Shown here one piece after another: positions 60,501-64,000 of a stretch of DNA of 64,000 nt; the first letter of the stretch is position 1; each line of letters opens with the position of its first letter. The stretch comes from Prostheceraeus crozeri (taxonomy: Eukaryota; Platyhelminthes; Polycladida; Euryleptidae). The position numbers and the translations under genes were made by a program. The notes beneath the pieces were generated by a model. It made no database searches and was not told the DNA's origin. It worked only from the letters and a program-made list of their open reading frames with translations. The stretch is taken from the NCBI GenBank assembly GCA_907163375.1, contig CAJQUW010001126.1, forward strand, positions 1-64,000. Reading direction: 5' to 3'.

Positions 60501-61342
60501 CAACAACATTTGCCTGTCAAGTCTGCCAACACCTTATCCATGAGTTTCTGGAAGGTGGCCGGCGCCGATACCAACCCAAAGGGCATAACCTTGAACTCAA
60601 AAAGGCCCTCAGGACATACAAAAGCAGTCTTCTCCTGATCCTCCCGGGCTACTAGGATTTGCCAGTACCCGCTTTTCAAGTCAATGACCGAAAAGTATTT
60701 GGCTCCTGTCATGGCTTCCATCACTGTTTGAGCCCGAGGTAACGGATAAGCGCACTTTCTTGTGACCGCATTTAACTTGCGGTAATCCACACATAGCCTC
60801 GTACCCCCATCCTTCTTGGCAACCAGCACAATGGGCGCAGCCCAAGGGCTATCCGATTCGGCAATAGTGTCCTGCTCCAGCATTTCTTGCAGCTGAGCTT
60901 TTACCTCTTGCCTTTTAAAAGGGGGTAATCTACGAGGATGCTGCTTGACGGGGATAACATCTCCCGTAGGTATCTGGTGCTCCACCAGACTGGTGCGACT
61001 CAACTGTCGCCCTTCCCTCATCTGAGTATCTTCGTACTCTTCGAGTACAGTCTGCAAGGCTTGTTCTTGCTCTTTGCTTAGCCGCGACCTACGCTCTGTG
61101 GTTACTGTCAAGACTTTTTCAGTCTCTGGTGCATAATCCCGCACCCACTGGGGTGTTTCAAACGTCCCTACCCAGGCTCCTCGAGGTAAGTACTGCACGT
61201 CCTCCGAAAGGTTCGCCACCGGTATCGAAAATTTACCCTCTTGGGCCACTGTCAGCGCATCTGGCAACCGAATCCCGGCATCAATCCGTCGAGCTAATTC
61301 CTCGACCACGCCCACTACTTGGCGTTGTGCACAACCTTTCAT
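56846..61342 (-). pseudogene. Ty3/Gypsy pol (RT, RNase H, integrase, TatD-like end)
   Basis: A 1498-codon frame. Reverse transcriptase lies at about residues 150-330 (LCVDYRKLNAVT, FSVIDLKSGYWQI, YLDDIIVYSPDW). RNase H follows at about 420-550 (FILDCDASLDAIGAVLSQ, ATKREMLALV). Integrase has an HHCC zinc domain (ELHAGVGASHEGEQKT, C..C), a core with DIIGPL, HSDNGSDFRSEL and PYWPQGNGQNERFNRTLK, and a GPF-type C-terminal domain (RPWDGPFEVEKEL). A long basic linker precedes the TatD-like segment from about residue 1343. Integrase after RNase H is the Ty3/Gypsy order. It is a fossil copy, but largely open. Confidence 0.9.
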
Positions 61343-61429
61343 TTTGACTTGTGCCTTGACCCATTTGACCTCCCGAGCCTGCAGTTCTACTGGTTCTTTA
61401 AGGTGAACCCTCCGAACTCCGATGTAGCC

Positions 61430-61810
61430 TTAAGCTGGCAAAAGCGGCACTGCCCAACCATCCGTGGGCGTCCTCAGATGTCCTTGGTCAGTGTCAATTA
61501 TCAATCGATTTCCATTAATGAAATCTGCCCCGATTAATAACTCATCGGTACACTGCTCTGCAAGGGGAACAATTACTTCCATCGGGTAAGTAATTCCTGC
61601 AATGGTTACGCTAACCGTTGCTTCACCCATCAATTCATACGGGGTGGCATTTCCTGCCAGCGGCATCCGCGTGGAGGGCGTGAGGGCTTCCGCCTCTATG
61701 AACTTCGGGTGGAGAACAGATGTGTCTGCCCCAAAATCAGCCACTCCAGTGATCACTTTTCCCCCTATTTCTGCTTTGATGGTGTTCACTGTCTTGACCC
61801 TCTTCGTCAA
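61430..61810 (-). pseudogene. Ty3/Gypsy protease
   Basis: An open frame of about 126 codons between gag and pol, with the retropepsin signature region VADFGADTSVLHPKF followed by a hydrophobic ELLIGADFINGNRLIID segment, as in Ty3/Gypsy proteases. It overlaps the end of gag by a few bases in another frame, an arrangement this family often bridges by frameshifting. Confidence 0.75.
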
Positions 61811-62862
61811 TTGCCGGACGACTGCGGAGGGTCGCGCGGCGTCCGTTCTTCGTTTCCCGACTTAGTCTTTGGGATTGTTTCCTTCAATTCCTTCTCCTTT
61901 TCGGAGGCTGGCCCTTCAATCCTGACATAACAGTCTTTCTTCATATGGCCTAACTTTCCGCACCTGTAACATTTTATGTTACTTTTCTCTCGCCGGTACG
62001 GCTTCTTACGGGGGGACTTTGGCTCCCCTTTTGAGGGTTTGTTCATTCTTTTCTCTGAAATCTGCTCCTTGTGAGCTGCCTTGTTTTTCTCGACCATCTC
62101 CTTATACTGGAGATATTCTTCCGCCGTTTCCGGACGGATAGTCATGAGGTGATTCTTAACGTTAAGATCCTCCTCCCTTGTGACCAATAACCCCACCGTT
62201 CTCTTTTCCTCTTCAGATGCTGGGCTCAATGGAGCAGCCCGCTTCGCCAGGCGCACTAGGTCGTACACATATGTACGCAGATCCTCTCCTTCTTTTCTGC
62301 GGCGCCGGTCGAACAACGCGAGATAGTCATGTCTATCTAATTTCACTTCATATCTACGGACTAAGAGAGTCCATACTTCTTCGAATTCCCAAGGAGTTCC
62401 TTCCTCGGCCACTTGCTGGGCTACTTTGCCTTCTAGCCGAGCCATCAGCACTTTCAATTTTTGACCTGGTGTCAATTTTGTCACTATATTCAAGAAGAGC
62501 TGGGACCAGCATGGCCAGTCTTCTTTCTCTCCTTTAAAAACTCTGATCAGCTTCAAAGCTGATTCCATTTCTTCTCTTCCTGTTTCTTCTAGCGCTATTT
62601 CTCTCTCTCTGAACTCCTCATCCACTTTCTGCCATAGATCCTCAAATGTATCTTCTTCTTCTGCCTGAGTCAACGTTTCTGCAGCTTCTCCCTGCAACTT
62701 CAAAATGAGAACTGTCCTCTTGATTTCCTCAGGCAGGTTTTTGGCTAGCAGTTTAAATTTACTGCTCCAAATTCTCCACGCCGTACATGACGGGTTGAAA
62801 TTTTCTAGTTGGTCCAACATTTGGTCTACCCCTTCCGGTGACCTTTGCCTTTTTCCCGGCAT
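61807..62862 (-). pseudogene. Ty3/Gypsy gag
   Basis: A 351-codon frame starting MPGKRQRSPEG. The central region resembles the retrotransposon gag capsid domain (FEDLWQKVDEEFREREIALE, WPCWSQLFLNIVTKLTPGQ, LVRRYEVKLDRHDYLALF). A basic stretch and one CCHC zinc knuckle (CYRCGKLGHMKKDC) follow near residues 295-310. It appears open throughout. It sits just inside the 5' LTR, after a leader of about 90 bases. Confidence 0.85.
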
Positions 62863-62954
62863 TCTTTAGTTGATTTCTCAGTAGCGTTTTATTTCTGGCT
62901 AATTGCCTACCGGAGCCCCTGGATTTAATTTAAATCCTTTCCGTTGCCACCAGT

Positions 62955-63582
62955 TGTAAGACCTGGCCCTGAGCCCTAGTCCTCACCGAGATCACAGTAG
63001 CGTTCAACCAACTAGACAATATAAATATAACCCACAGGATGGAGGGGAAAAGGGAAGACTTACCTTCTTCCTCGCCTTTTCTCCGCTTCAGAGTAGGGAA
63101 GACTTCGGTAGCGTACCCACACGGTTCCTGTGTTATCTGCGTCGATAATGTTACTGCTGGATATTCCCTATTTAAGGGGAACTCTCCCTAACAATCGCCC
63201 CACTGGCGTTCTGCGCTATTAAGTCAATAGCCTTCACTCAGAGTGTCTCTGGCTCTATTACTGGTCTGGCAAGCCCCACCCGCGCGCGGAATAGATGCTT
63301 AACCCAAATATACTGACGTATATAACTCAAGAAACTAAAATGTCCTATTATCACTCTCCCTTCTGTGAGAGTGACAATAGCTAGAGCCGTAATAACTGCT
63401 ACGGGAATACTCTACCCGTACATACTCTTGAAACTCAATATAACTCAAATTATAAGTCACAACCGGTTTGCTCGCTGTCTGCACAGGACGAGCACACTCA
63501 ATGAAACTGAAAGTCTTGTCCTAGAAGGATCAAGGGTAACCTTCACTGCTTCTACGCTCTCTGATTGGTCCAGAGCCCTACA
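62955..63582 (-). repeat. 5' LTR of the Ty3/Gypsy element
   Basis: 628 bases, TGTAGGG at the start and CTTACA at the end on the minus strand (TG...CA). Relatives are 52126-52773 (complete), 54418-54559 and 56205-56343 (partial). GTCG follows at 63583-63586, the same sequence that flanks the solo LTR. Confidence 0.9.
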
Positions 63583-64000
63583 GTCGCCACATGCGCCTTG
63601 ACCGGCCCCGCTTCCGCTGTCCCTGAACTTCAAAGTTAAGTCTTCTGGAGAGAGTCGCCCACTTCTCTCCTCAAAACGTGACCGTACCAGCGGTCTGCAT
63701 TCGATTTCGCCAACTGTCCGATTTCCTCTTTCAACCCGAGCATTATCATCAAAATGTTGCTATTCTTTCTCTCCATGAGTTTCGTCCCACACATTGCTAT
63801 GATCATCGACCTCTCAGTCCTCCTCAAAATACTATTTCAACCTCTCGCAAGCACCAAGTCTCACTACCATGTAGTATCACTGGCCTTACACAACTCCGAT
63901 ATACCATCCCTTTCATTTTCAATGAGAATCTACGTCCAAGTTACAGTTCACCTATCTCTCGAAATTTCATCCATCCAAGCCGTGCTCTCGCTGTTACTGC
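63583..64000 (-). pseudogene. LINE 3' half, copy 3, cut by the window edge
   Basis: The same sequence as 52774-53190, including RRTERSMIIAMCG and RWYGHVLRREVGDSL. It continues beyond the window. It is the sequence into which the Ty3/Gypsy element inserted. Confidence 0.8.

Larger units (their letters stand above)
56205..63582 (-). mobile_element. Ty3/Gypsy LTR retrotransposon with TatD-like module
   Basis: Read on the minus strand: 5' LTR 63582-62955, a primer-binding-site candidate TGGTGGCAACGG two bases inside, gag, protease, pol (reverse transcriptase, RNase H, integrase, C-terminal extension), a polypurine tract and a truncated 3' LTR. It looks nearly whole inside, with perhaps two or three breaks besides the missing part of the 3' LTR. 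The LTR similarity points to a recent arrival. It is inserted in a LINE with GTCG next to the 5' LTR. Confidence 0.9.

Overview
This window looks like nuclear DNA from a metazoan, probably an aquatic invertebrate. It is AT-rich and gene-poor. It has spliced exons with GT-AG junctions and a dense mix of LINE, Penelope-like, hAT-like, piggyBac, pogo/Tigger-like, foldback and Ty3/Gypsy remnants. Nothing in it is prokaryotic, and the exact phylum cannot be read from the sequence alone.

One convincing host gene is present, on the minus strand. Its coding exons are 34999-34111, 31077-30832, 25222-25154 and 23823-23489. They join in consistent phase (every intron is phase 1) into a 512-residue protein with several ubiquitin-like (beta-grasp) segments, a central coiled coil, a short proline-rich linker and a conserved-looking C-terminal domain. 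I cannot assign it to a named family. Its large introns are filled with transposon debris and satellites.

Region by region. 1-5.3 kb holds little beyond a dispersed repeat at 3.1 kb. 5.28-5.93 kb is a foldback element and 6.13-7.99 kb a non-autonomous DNA transposon with 13-bp inverted ends and a TTACTG target duplication. 12.7-15.2 kb is a diverged duplication interrupted by a ~740-bp palindromic element. 22.2-22.6 kb is the end of a piggyBac transposase. 23.4-35.0 kb is the host gene; its introns carry an RTE-like LINE tail, a hAT C-terminus, a 53-bp satellite, a Penelope-like fragment and hexamer-based minisatellites. 35.5-45 kb contains an 80-bp satellite, a LINE 3' end, two more minisatellites and a graveyard of one hAT-like transposase family, including a copy apparently split by a LINE and other insertions. 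45.96-47.02 kb is a pogo/Tigger-like non-autonomous element. 51.9-64.0 kb is a nested and tandemly duplicated complex of a LINE, a palindromic foldback element and a Ty3/Gypsy retrotransposon.

The two most unusual things are the multi-ubiquitin-like coiled-coil gene and the Ty3/Gypsy element, whose pol reading frame ends in a TatD-like metal-dependent nuclease module. The repeated LTR-LINE-palindrome units next to that element suggest rearrangement driven by the palindrome, or an assembly problem.
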